Below are positions 38,241 to 46,898 of a stretch of DNA of 64,000 nucleotides, piece by piece. How positions within the stretch are numbered: the stretch's first letter is position 1; every line of letters begins with the position of its first letter. Source of the DNA: Aquatica leii (lineage: Eukaryota > Arthropoda > Insecta > Coleoptera > Lampyridae); NCBI GenBank assembly GCA_035610365.1, contig CM069432.1, forward strand, positions 238,294,104 through 238,358,103, in the 5' to 3' direction. Under the pieces are notes generated by a model, which was not told the DNA's origin, ran no database searches, and saw only the letters and a program-made list of their open reading frames with translations. Position numbers and translations under genes: made by a program.

Positions 38241-39384
38241 TTAGTATGAAATAAAAATTACAAAATAAAATAATTCCTTATCAATTCTAGTTTCTGAAAA
38301 GGTTTTAGAGGAGCTTTTCTTAAATTTATAAACCAAGATTCGAAATTCTCCAGAAGAAAGAGAAGGACCCGTTTTGCCTAAATGAAATCCCCAGGTAGGG
38401 AAATGATTGCGAGGGAGATAGGGAAGGAATAGTTTTGTCTTGGATGGTAAAGAAAAAATTAGAAAGGAAAAGCTTTTTCTTGCTAGGAACAAACTCAGTG
38501 ATGCAAGAGACGCATTTATTTGCGTTTATTTAAAAGCTTCGTTTGTTGAAGAATTCGGCACAGTGTAAAAGAGTTAATTGCGCACTAAGGCCGTCCCTCG
38601 CCAGAATTAGAAGGTCCTTTGCATAGGCCAGAACAGGAACATTTATAAGGCCCAACGGAAGACCGACATCCTTATTATTCAGATTTAGTGTAAGCTCGTC
38701 TAACATTAAGTTAAAGAGCGTGGGCGAAAGCGGGTCACCCTGTTTGACTCCTCTGTTGAATCTGATTGGGTCTGTAAAATTTTGACGACATTGTATTCTA
38801 GTTGTTGTATTCCAATCAATGGGATAATTTTGAATGTATGTTGAATCTACGCAAGGCCTGCATTATGCTCTCCTGAGATATTGTATCGAAAGCCTTACGT
38901 AAATCCAACGCAACGAGCGCGCCTTCACCCGATTCTCCTTAATAATGATATTGGCAGCGAAAGTATTGATTAAAATCTCATCGAACTGAACAAAGCCCTG
39001 CTGACCGTAATGCAAGGGAAGTTAAGAAAGGATCGAGGTGATGAATTTATTCAGGATGCGTAGAAGGATAGATGAAATGGTAATGGGTCTCCAGTTAGAT
39101 AAGTCCGCTTTATCACCCTTATTTGAGTTTAAGATGGTACGTGCTTTCATTAGTTTAAAAAGAACTTGACCAGTTATCAAGATGGAATTTAATAAAGTAA
39201 CTAATTTAAAGATATTAGCCCTTCTTAGATCCCGAATAGTGATATCGTCAGAACCGGCTGCTTCAGAAGATCTAGAGTTGAGCGGCTTTTTAAGAACATT
39301 TGGTGTTATTGGGCTTGTATGTGTTAATATTGTGTTTGATTGTGTAACGCAAACTTGACGAATCGGCAAGAGATGTACCTTCAA
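38241..39384 (-). pseudogene. R2 reverse transcriptase region (catalytic motif mutated)
   Basis: The frame from 39384 to 39022 carries EAAGSDDITIRDLRR, LNSNKGDKADLSNWRPITI and LLRILNKFI, the fingers of the R2 reverse transcriptase. After a break, ALVALDLRKAFDTIS (motif A) lies at 38875-38916. RGVKQGDPLSPTLFNL (motif B) lies near 38755-38710. Motif C, normally A-D-D, reads YAKDL at 38611-38625, so the first catalytic Asp is replaced by Lys. Further down, FPYLGISF near 38400 matches the region after motif E. Frame changes separate these pieces. R2 reverse transcriptase would copy the RNA from the nicked 28S target; this copy cannot. Confidence 0.9.
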
Positions 39385-39874
39385 AGATGTTTCTGAAATT
39401 ATCGTAGCCTTCTGTGATGTACTGAAAGAGGCTTGCCTTCGATTGTACAGGTTGCAATTTTAAAGTTAAATTCTCTACGTGCATTGCTTTTATAAAGCCC
39501 ACGTCCTGATTTATTGTTAGGTATTGGAGCCTGGAAAGAAGTTTTTTTTTTCTTACATAATGTGTAGATGTGATCTAGGTACATCTCTGTGAGATTGTAT
39601 GACCCATCGGTTAAGTTTCAAAGAGAGGTTCTTAATATAATCTTTATCTATGGAATCGATGTTATTTGTAACCAAAAGTGAAAAAAAAATGGGATAAAAT
39701 GTTGTCCTGAGAAGATAGTGGAATAAATGAAGTTGCTTTGCAGTTTAAAGATAACCCATTCGAAAACACTGGGGATTGACAGCTAGAGGAAGCCAATAAG
39801 TTTGGTGTGTTGTCCTTACAAAATCTTTCTGGTGTGACAAAAGGCGAGTTTAGTGGATTTTCCGGGGCCGCGTT

Positions 39875-40060
39875 TGTTGCACTTATATTTGTATATATCT
39901 TATTTAAAACTCCAACATAAGATTTATAATTACTTTTATTAACAAAGTTGAGAATACAGTAAAGTAACTCTTTACCCAGTGTAATAATATGCATGCCGCC
40001 AGCGCTGTTGCCACTGTTACTGCCACGCTGCCGACATACTTATTTTTACTCTGCACTACA
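39875..40060 (-). repeat. 3' LTR of the gypsy element
   Basis: It is 186 bp. On the minus strand it starts TGTAGTGCAGAG and ends AGTGCAACA (TG...CA). It is identical to the 5' LTR except A against G at the string AACATAAGAT / AACATAGGAT. It is preceded on the minus strand by a purine-rich tract and followed by the left GCGTT duplication. Confidence 0.95.
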
Positions 40061-40074
40061 CCTTACCCCTTTTA
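40061..40074 (-). other. Polypurine tract of the gypsy element
   Basis: On the minus strand, AAAAGGGGTAAGG ends directly at the 3' LTR. This is the expected primer site for plus-strand DNA synthesis. Confidence 0.75.
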
Positions 40075-40140
40075 AATTAAACAAGTAAATCTAATACTAC
40101 TTTAACAACTTAAATCAAATAATTTGTTCTTACAATACAT

Positions 40141-41664
40141 TTATTGTATATAATCATTAATCCATTTAGGTTGCTTTAAATACCTACCACTACGAGTTTT
40201 GTAATTATTTGTATTTGGGTTTAAGTTAACATTTTCCTTATAATTTAGAATTTCATCTCCTACACGTTGAGACTGTGAAGGTTCTACATTGTTATCGTTC
40301 ACATTCTCCTTACTCAAATTCTTAAATGTATTTAATTGTATTTTCCCTAACTTAAGATCATAATTTCTCTTATCTTCCTCCTTCGTTGACGAGTCCAAAA
40401 CCGGTGACCACGAAACTTTTTTCTTAAGGTGTTCGTCTCGGTTATCTCTCATCAACGAAGGTTTTAAAAATATTCTATTTCTAACATATGTTCCTTTATT
40501 ATCAACTAATACTTTGTATCTACGTTCACCTAAAACTTGTACGATTTTTCCTGGTTGCCAAATTGATTTAGGTTTTAATTGTACCAATACCCTGGTATTT
40601 GGTTTTAATATCGAAAGTGTCTTAACACCTCTCTTCTTGTTATAATAATTAGATTGTTTTATTTGTTTGTTATTTAAAAATTGATTATATTCATTTCTGT
40701 CAATTACATGCGATTTTAATTTGATAATTGGTGTTGGCAATAAAGGATTTCTCGTAGCACGTGACATCAAAATTTCACTTGGGGAACTAGTTCCGAATGT
40801 AGGTGTGTTACGTAACTGTAATAAAGCTAAGTGAATATCTTTATTGTCTTCTATTGATTTTTTAACTAATTTCTTAAGCGTTTGTACGTGTCGTTCAGTC
40901 ATCCCATTTGACTCACTATGAGTTGGGGATGTGATTTTATGAACGAAATTCCATTCTTTTGAAAACACTTTAAATTGGTCTGATGTAAACTGAGGGCCTC
41001 CATCTGATACAAAATATTGAGGTACCCCAAATCTCGCAAAAATATTTTTAAGTTTATTTATTATATTATGGCTTGTAGTATTGTGATTTAAATTTTCGAG
41101 CTCCACATATTTTGAATAATAGTCCACAACTAACAAATAATGAACACCGTTTAATTCAAACAGGTCGCAGCCCACTCTGTACCATGGTACTGCTGGAATT
41201 TCATGCGGTTTTAAAGGCTCTGAAGGTTGTGATGCTCCATACTTTTGACAAACAAAACATCCATCAATCATTAATTTTAACTCATTTCTCATAGTCGGCC
41301 AAAAAACTGATTGTTCGGCTAACTTTATGCACTTGTTATACCCTAGATGACTGTAATGTATTTTCTCTAACACGTTTTTTCTTAGTGTATGTGGAATTAC
41401 GCAGCTGTTGTTTTTATACACTATTCCGTCCTCTACAGTTAGTTCACTTTTAAATCTACTGTAGGGGCGTATCATCGTATGCAATGATTTATTATTATTT
41501 GGCCATCCTTTAAGCAAAGTTTGCGTTAACTCAATTAATTCGGGATCATTTAATGTTTCGGATTTAACTTTTTGCATGTATTCGTCCGAAATATTTACTT
41601 CTTGAACTATACATATTTGATCTGTAAAGTCCAATTCTTTATCATTTTGTGATACGGGTGACAA
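40141..41664 (-). CDS. Gypsy integrase (C-terminal part of pol)
   Basis: This is a 507-codon open frame, the longest in the window. The zinc-binding HHCC module has His103, His106, Cys136 and Cys139. The catalytic core has Asp167 (GCDLFEL), Asp221 (VSDGGPQFTS) and Glu257 (NGMTERHVQ) with 35 residues between the last two, the D,D-35-E signature. A GPF/Y-like module follows around residues 350-405 (VLVQLKPKSIWQPGKIVQVL). The tail has TRSGRYLKQPKWI, common near the end of gypsy pol proteins. The enzyme would insert the DNA copy and make 5-bp duplications, as seen. The frame is intact to its stop at 40141, 80 bp before the LTR. Its first residues continue from an upstream frame, so the ATG is not the true start. 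Confidence 0.93.
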   Translation of the reverse strand: MSPVSQNDKELDFTDQICIVQEVNISDEYMQKVKSETLNDPELIELTQTLLKGWPNNNKSLHTMIRPYSRFKSELTVEDGIVYKNNSCVIPHTLRKNVLEKIHYSHLGYNKCIKLAEQSVFWPTMRNELKLMIDGCFVCQKYGASQPSEPLKPHEIPAVPWYRVGCDLFELNGVHYLLVVDYYSKYVELENLNHNTTSHNIINKLKNIFARFGVPQYFVSDGGPQFTSDQFKVFSKEWNFVHKITSPTHSESNGMTERHVQTLKKLVKKSIEDNKDIHLALLQLRNTPTFGTSSPSEILMSRATRNPLLPTPIIKLKSHVIDRNEYNQFLNNKQIKQSNYYNKKRGVKTLSILKPNTRVLVQLKPKSIWQPGKIVQVLGERRYKVLVDNKGTYVRNRIFLKPSLMRDNRDEHLKKKVSWSPVLDSSTKEEDKRNYDLKLGKIQLNTFKNLSKENVNDNNVEPSQSQRVGDEILNYKENVNLNPNTNNYKTRSGRYLKQPKWINDYIQ

Positions 41665-42804
41665 GCCCGAGATAAAGTATCAGCTATAATTAATTCCTTC
41701 CAGGTCTATAAGTAAGTGAAAATTGGTATCTTTGAAGAGATAATAATATACGCAGTAAGCGTGCAGGTGCATTATTTAAAGGTTTCTTCATTAATGCGAG
41801 CAAACGTTTATGGTCGCTTTCTACTATTACTGATCTCGCAAAACATAGTTATGAAATTTAGACAACCCAAACCATATTAAGCTAATAATTCTTTAGTTAT
41901 TTGTGGCTGATTAATTTGGCTATTCGTTAAAGCCTTGGATGCATAGCATACTGGTCTATTGTCCTGTAATAAGCACGCACCCAATCCGTTTTGGCTCGCA
42001 TCTACCGACACTGTTATGGGTTTATTCGTATCGAAAAAACTTAACACAGGACTCTCTTTTAATTTATTTTTGATTCTGTGAAAAGCTTCTCTATGGTGAT
42101 CATCCCAATTAAAAAAAATTTCCTTCTTTAACAAATCTCTTAATGGCTTTGTCTCTTCTGAAAAATTTGGAATATATTTATTTACATAGTTTATAACCCC
42201 TAATAATCTTTGCACGTCTTTTTTTGATTTTGGTTCAGGGAAGTCCTCAATGGCTTTTACTCGTTCCGGATCTACCGCTACACCAGAATCGTTTATAATA
42301 TGGCCCATAAATTTAATTTCTTTTATTCTAAATTGACATTTATTTAAATTAAACTTTACGTTATTTCTACTAGCAATTTCCAATACTTTTTCTAAAACCA
42401 TATCATGTTGTTGTTTTGTATTCCCCCAAATAATTATGTCATCTATATAAATTGCGACATTTTCTACTTCGAAAATTTGCCTAAACCGTTCATTGAATAC
42501 CTCCGGAGCACATTTTATTCCATATGGCATTCGTAAAAACTTGTACCGTCCAAAAGGGGTTCCAAAAGTGCAAAGCTCACTACTAGCGTCATCTAATGGT
42601 ATTTGATAAAAAGCTTGGCTAGCGTCCAATTTAGAAAATACTTAGCACCTTGAGTTGACTTGTAATTTGCTCGTCTAAGCTCAGTAATTTACAATGCTCC
42701 CGTTTTATTATTTTATTTAAATGTAAAGGATCGAGACAAATTCTTATGATCCATCATTTTTCTTTACTAATACTAGCGGATGTACCCATATCTGCTTGGT
42801 CCAT
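41665..42804 (-). pseudogene. Gypsy reverse transcriptase and RNase H (frame-broken)
   Basis: An open frame of 250 codons (42629-41877) begins with the tail of RT motif A (DASQAFYQIPL). It has YIDD at residues 61-64, the GH and thumb region, and the start of RNase H (TVSVDASQNGLGACLLQ). Upstream (42630-42804) the finger region is readable only by changing frame (WVHPLVLVKKNDGS, EHCKLLSLDEQITSQLK). Downstream (41680-41876) RNase H is likewise readable across two frame changes (VIVESDHK and RYQFSLTYRPG). The shifts sit beside short runs of one base. The catalytic residues that can be read look intact. Confidence 0.9.
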
Positions 42805-43316
42805 TTACTTTTTAATGATATTTACTTGTAAATGATTTAAGGTCTCCTGTAGTTTACTTAGCAACGCATGTGGTACATTTCTAATAGGACATATTACTGG
42901 TTTTTCATTGGGTTTAATATGTATGTGATACGGCGGATTAATACAACCTATACCTTTAAACACATCTTTATATGCCTGAATAAATTCGGATTTATTTGTT
43001 TCTCTTGAGTTTTGAATTAAGTTAATGGAGTCATTAATTTCTGATTCCTTATTCTTACTAATTAAATTAAGTTGAATGCAAGATCTTAACCCTAACAAAG
43101 AGTCTGTTATGTGATTAATAACATAAAACTGAATATTGTATGGATTATCGTTATGTTCACACCTTAATGTGCATTGACCTATAATCGGTATACAGTCCCC
43201 TGAATATGATTTCAATGTCACTCTACTTGGTTCAATTAATGAAAATGGGATTCCTAAGTTAAGAAAATCTGTAATAGAAATTGTATTCACCATAGCCCCT
43301 GTATCAATTTTAAAAC
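42805..43316 (-). CDS. Gypsy aspartic protease (N-terminal part of pol)
   Basis: The pol frame enters just past the gag stop and reads VCFKIDTGAMVNTISITDF, containing the DTGA active site of retroviral-type aspartic proteases (near 43290-43301). It continues with FYVINHITDSLLGLRSC, the second conserved strand and the 'LLG' segment. The frame ends at 42805 just before the RT fingers, with text NEKPVICPIRNVPHALLSKL, the usual start of RT. The pol frame is offset -1 relative to gag at the gag stop, so a programmed frameshift is likely in an active copy. Confidence 0.88.
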
Positions 43317-43328
43317 AAACTGGTTTCC

Positions 43329-43807
43329 CTAATTTTCAATTTGGCTGACCACGAGGTTTGATTTTCTATTATTATTTATGTTAGTACCGGTAGCTACGCT
43401 ATTTATATAAATAACATTTTCATCTGTAGTACAATCATTATAACTTAAACTATTTATACTTGTGCTTTTACACATGTTAGCAAAGTGATTTAGTTTTTTA
43501 CATTTTCCACATGTTTTTTTAAAAGCAGGACATTGATTTATTTGGTGCGACACACCACAACGCGTACACTTTATAATATAATTAGTTTTACCTTTATATC
43601 GATGTTGTGAATTATTACGGTTACTCGAACACGGTCTTTCATGTTTACGATCATTCTTCGATTGACTTCGATGGTACCTAGATACACTCCTGTCTGGGGC
43701 ACGGCTTCTAGTTGCTTTTACCATACGATCCACCTGAGCTTCACGTTCTGATTGGTTATCCATTTTTCTTGCTTGTGATTTAGATTGTTCGATTATCGAT
43801 GCTAATT
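43329..43807 (-). CDS. Gypsy gag, nucleocapsid part
   Basis: An open frame (43763-43329) rich in Arg, Ser and Lys carries two zinc knuckles: CTRCGVSHQINQC (C-x2-C-x3-H-x4-C) and CGKCKKLNHFANMC (C-x2-C-x4-H-x4-C). These bind genomic RNA. It continues the capsid frame (44287-43808) after a one-base shift near 43850, where reading frames exchange at a short run of C. Confidence 0.9.
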
Positions 43808-44287
43808 TTATAGCCTTTGCCAGGTCTGCATCGTCTTCTTGTAATAATCGATGTCCCCATTATTGGTTCCACATATTAGCATTAATTTAATGAGGTCATC
43901 TTTTTGATTACCAAAGTTGCAATTATTGGCTTGTTTGCGAAGATTTGTTATAAATTGTTCCAACGTTATTTGTTCGCCTTGTTTTGATGTAATAAATTTA
44001 TAGCGAGTGAATGTTAAATTTTCCCTTGGCGTAAAATGATTATTGAATTTGTTTATTACTGGCTCCAGTTTATCTTTCTCATCTTCATCAAACTGAAATG
44101 TACTATAAATTTTTTGTATCTCCGTACCTGCAAAATGTAGTAGCTGTGCTACTTGAATTTTCTCTTCCTTTTTATTTACTTCTGTAGCTGTTAAATATAT
44201 TTTAAAACTACTTAACCATTGCGCCCATTGTTCTGCAGGATTTCCACCATTGTTCAATGCTAATTGCGTCAGCACGTTTTCAGCCAT
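43808..44287 (-). CDS. Gypsy gag, capsid part
   Basis: A frame from ATG 44287, about 70 bp after the 5' LTR, reads MAENVLTQLALNNGG, then WAQWLSSFKIYLTA and LLHFAGTEIQKIYSTF. This is the retrotransposon gag pattern ('W..W...F..++.A.........+LLH..G.+...+Y..F'). The ATG is chosen because it follows the primer-binding site closely and opens the frame. The frame ends with a shifted tail after ICGTNNGDI. Gag forms the particle in which reverse transcription occurs. Confidence 0.88.
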   Translation of the reverse strand: MAENVLTQLALNNGGNPAEQWAQWLSSFKIYLTATEVNKKEEKIQVAQLLHFAGTEIQKIYSTFQFDEDEKDKLEPVINKFNNHFTPRENLTFTRYKFITSKQGEQITLEQFITNLRKQANNCNFGNQKDDLIKLMLICGTNNGDIDYYKKTMQTWQRL

Positions 44288-44340
44288 ATTTATTTAATTT
44301 TCTTCTTAATTTGATAACTTCTTATTTGTATTAAAAACTT

Positions 44341-44353
44341 TGTCGCAGCGCCA
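44341..44353 (-). other. tRNA primer-binding site of the gypsy element
   Basis: TGGCGCTGCGACA on the minus strand starts directly at the inner edge of the 5' LTR. Its complement ends in GCCA with a discriminator G, and TCGCAGC would be an acceptor stem, which best fits a serine tRNA. Primer identity is inferred from memory of serine tRNA acceptor stems. Confidence 0.7.
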
Positions 44354-44539
44354 TGTTGCACTTATATTTGTATATATCTTATTTAAAACTCCAACATAGG
44401 ATTTATAATTACTTTTATTAACAAAGTTGAGAATACAGTAAAGTAACTCTTTACCCAGTGTAATAATATGCATGCCGCCAGCGCTGTTGCCACTGTTACT
44501 GCCACGCTGCCGACATACTTATTTTTACTCTGCACTACA
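44354..44539 (-). repeat. 5' LTR of the gypsy element
   Basis: 186 bp, 185 of them identical to the 3' LTR. Preceded on the minus strand by the right GCGTT duplication (44540-44544) and followed by the primer-binding site. It would contain the promoter. Confidence 0.95.
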
Positions 44540-44544
44540 GCGTT

Positions 44545-45135
44545 TAAGTTAGAGGACAAAGTTGAAGCGATTGTATTTTCCCGGTGTGGCAACTGAAGTG
44601 TTTAAGATAAAGGACAACGTTAAAGCGTTCGTATTTTGGGTATTGAAGGAAGCATGAGATGTCTTTGTAAAAGATGTGGAGAGTGGTTTGATTCCATAAG
44701 AGCCAGTATCTTTAATTTTATTTAGTAGGTCTAAATCAATCTTACTTTTCCGTTTGGCCCGGATTGCTTCCGTGGTTCGGTTGATCGTTTCTGTGAAATT
44801 TTTATTAAGCGTCTTGTCTTCGTATTTTATTTCAAATTTAGCCATGACAAGTAGTTCGTGTTGAGTCATTATTTTGAGTTGTTAGATTCTATGGTACATT
44901 GTGCGTTATAGATGTCTGAATGCGCTTTTTTAATATGCTACTGCAGCCCCGCATAGGTGTTAAACCGACGCTGGCAGGTTAGACGTAAGAAGGTAGATTC
45001 AGGCGCTTCTGGTGTAACGGTTGCTGTAGCAGTGGAAATTTTGCAATACCTCTTCTGGTGTTGATTAAGACCAGCTTTGGAATTGAAATTTTTCCCGCAG
45101 ATGCAGATGTTACTAATTTCGGTAACCATATCCAA
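44545..45135 (-). pseudogene. R2 N-terminal zinc-finger region and linker
   Basis: From an ATG at 45135 the minus strand encodes a CCHC-like finger (CICGKNFNSKAGLNQHQKRY followed by C). Then comes a second finger, TCQRRFNTYAGLQ, interrupted by TAG at 44938 and continuing in frame as HIKKAH. A stretch with two stops follows, then a frame from 44869 with NRTTEAIRAKRKSK, typical of the R2 region before the reverse transcriptase. The frame ends where the gypsy element enters at 44544. Two fingers are visible. I see no third finger between 45135 and the 5' junction. These fingers help R2 bind 28S DNA. Confidence 0.82.
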
Positions 45136-45424
45136 ATTTTATTAAATAATAGTAACACGAACGATAAACGCAAAAAGATATAAACAAAATTTCAAAATTA
45201 GACGTTGTGATATGAACAATAAAAAATTGACTGGTGTAAACAAAGTGAATGATTTTGTGTACTGAATGACAATTTAATGCCTTGTCGTCCAATTGCTGTT
45301 AGTTAAACCGGATTTACATGTAAAATATAATATAAAATAGGAACGCTTAATTACAATAAAATAATATCATTCGCTACACTAATATTAAATAGTTAATTAT
45401 AAGCGTAGTAAAAAAACATGGGGA

Positions 45425-45506
45425 AAGAGAGTCATAGTTACTTCTGCCGTTTACCCGCGCTTACTTGAATCTTTTCACGTTCACATTCGGAGCACTGGGC
45501 AGAAAG
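45425..45506 (-). rRNA. 28S rRNA fragment upstream of the R2 site
   Basis: The minus strand reads the conserved 28S sequence TTTCTGCCCAGTGCTCCGAA through AAGCGCGGGTAAACGGCAGA to AACTATGACTCTCTT, exactly what precedes the R2 insertion site. Only about 82 bp remain; beyond 45506 the similarity stops. Together with 36225-37059 it brackets the R2 element. Small differences from the universal sequence mark it as a pseudogene piece. Confidence 0.92.
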
Positions 45507-46790
45507 CAGCATCATTTTTATCAAATGATTTCAGCTCTTTGTTTACTACTAATACCCATTTTTACCGTTGTCTGGAAACTGGATCTCATCTGCATTTCGG
45601 TCACTATTTAATGCATAGTATACCGCAGAGATCAGTTGAATGAATTTTGAGGTACATAGCCAATGGAATCCTGATATAGAAATTATCTGTTATAAAAATT
45701 CGGCCTTCGTTCTGGCTAATTTTAAATCTCTTAAACTTTCATTTTTGTTAAATAAACTTCTTATTTGAATTAAACGATATTTAAATTTTGATTTTACGAA
45801 TGTGGGAATTCGATTCCGGTTGCTGCCACCATGTGGTATCAGCACCCTAGTGAAGGATGGGATGCTCGTTAACTACGAGTTTACTGTCTTATTGAAGTGG
45901 CAGATGATGAACAAGATAATTAGGATAAACTTGCCGTTTTATTAAAATACCCGTTTACATAATATATAACAGCACAAGATCTCTACTCCTATGACTAACT
46001 TAAGATCTACGCAGCTTCCTTATTCTTGCGTGCACTTTATCCGAGATGCGTGTTTAGAGAGTTGGTCGCTGACGGCACACTTATCTTGAAAATGGTCAAA
46101 CTGTTTGCGTTTATAAATAACACTTGAGGTTATTTTTATTTAAGTTTGAAGTTCTTGTTCCTGTAATACTACCAACCTTGTAGTTATGTTTTGCGTTATG
46201 CCAATTTGATTTACAAGCAAACGCATTTGCACTTTGAGTGTAGCAAACACTAAGCTTAATAACCAGTAAATTAGTTTTTATTGTGATAGCAGCTATAAAA
46301 ATACCGGCGTGTTTAATCGCCATTACGAATGGATTCATTCTTCAGTAACACTAAAACACTTTTTAACCTCTGCATCGTATCTACAATTGGATAGGATAAT
46401 GTTTGTTATCGAATCGCAATTATCCAAACGAGTAGAAATTAAATATTTAAGTAACCCGATGTTTCTTGTTTGACCAGGATTGTTGAATAAGCACGCAGTC
46501 AGATATCCTCAAAATTTTCCGTATTTTTTACATTGGTAAGTCAAAACCTGCTTCATTCGGTTTTTTTAACCGTAACCGATAATGATAAGGAAAATGACGA
46601 AAAATCCTAGGAACGCAACGGTCGTTATAAACATTTATCACTTTCCCACCTGTAAAAGTTACATGCGTCGACTTACTCTCAGTGTATGTATTTTATGTTG
46701 TTTGTGTGTTATTTATTACGATAAATTTGCGATTATCATAATCTTGACAAGGATTATTTTTAGTTATTTTTTAATTAATCTTGGAACCAT
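45507..46790. other. Unassigned DNA beyond the 28S fragment
   Basis: Not 28S and not recognised. Around 45810-45840 the strand is less AT-rich (TTCGATTCCGGTTGCTGCC). A minus-strand frame at 46338-46111 has an ATG and a hydrophobic start (AGIFIAAITIKTNLLVIKLS) followed by a polar part with two Cys. It might be a signal-peptide exon or noise. No supporting feature was found. Confidence 0.35.
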
Positions 46791-46811
46791 ACAGTAGGAC
46801 ACACCACTCCC

Positions 46812-46839
46812 GTACACAGTGGGAGATCCCACTGTGTAC
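46812..46839. repeat. 28-bp palindrome near the left side of the pogo-like element
   Basis: Arms GTACACAGTGGGA (46812-46824) and TCCCACTGTGTAC (46827-46839) are perfect reverse complements around a 2-base centre. TCCCACTGTGCAC recurs at 48842-48854, in the inverted position relative to the left arm, on the other side of the transposase relic. It is therefore probably part of the element's terminal or subterminal repeats. Confidence 0.6.
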
Positions 46840-46898
46840 CACACTACAGTCCAACTAGATTTTTATTAATTTTTGCCCTAATTTTGCCGCCAGTTTAA

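Larger units (their letters stand above)
39875..44539 (-). mobile_element. Ty3/gypsy LTR retrotransposon, 4,665 bp, nested in the R2 element
   Basis: Two 186-bp LTRs (39875-40060 and 44354-44539) differ at one base. GCGTT is duplicated at 39870-39874 and 44540-44544. In minus-strand order are the 5' LTR, primer-binding site, gag with two zinc knuckles, protease, reverse transcriptase, RNase H, integrase, polypurine tract and 3' LTR. The gag-protease-RT-RH-integrase order defines Ty3/gypsy. There is no envelope gene. The near-identical LTRs mean a recent insertion. The coding region is nevertheless interrupted by a handful of single-base shifts, mostly beside short homopolymers (gag end, start of RT, RNase H). 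The insertion lies inside the R2 ORF between its N-terminal linker and the reverse transcriptase. Confidence 0.95.
37060..45424 (-). mobile_element. R2 non-LTR retrotransposon, full length but decayed, split by a gypsy element
   Basis: R2 elements insert at one site in 28S rRNA genes by target-primed reverse transcription. Here both junctions are seen. The 3' end abuts 28S at 37060/37059, exactly at the canonical site (28S resumes with TAG). The 5' end abuts the upstream 28S near 45424/45425, with about four target bases missing, as is common at R2 5' junctions. In minus-strand order are zinc fingers (45135-44938), a linker, the inserted gypsy element (39875-44539), the rest of the linker, the reverse transcriptase, and the CCHC plus restriction-like endonuclease. 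Removing the insertion and one 5-bp duplication leaves ~3,695 bp, normal for R2. Frameshifts, stops and a lost catalytic Asp show it is dead. Confidence 0.92.

Noticed and set aside
46111..46338. Minus-strand frame with a hydrophobic N-terminus and two Cys, possibly a secreted protein.
   Set aside because: Short, without homology, splice context or promoter; not strong enough to call a gene.
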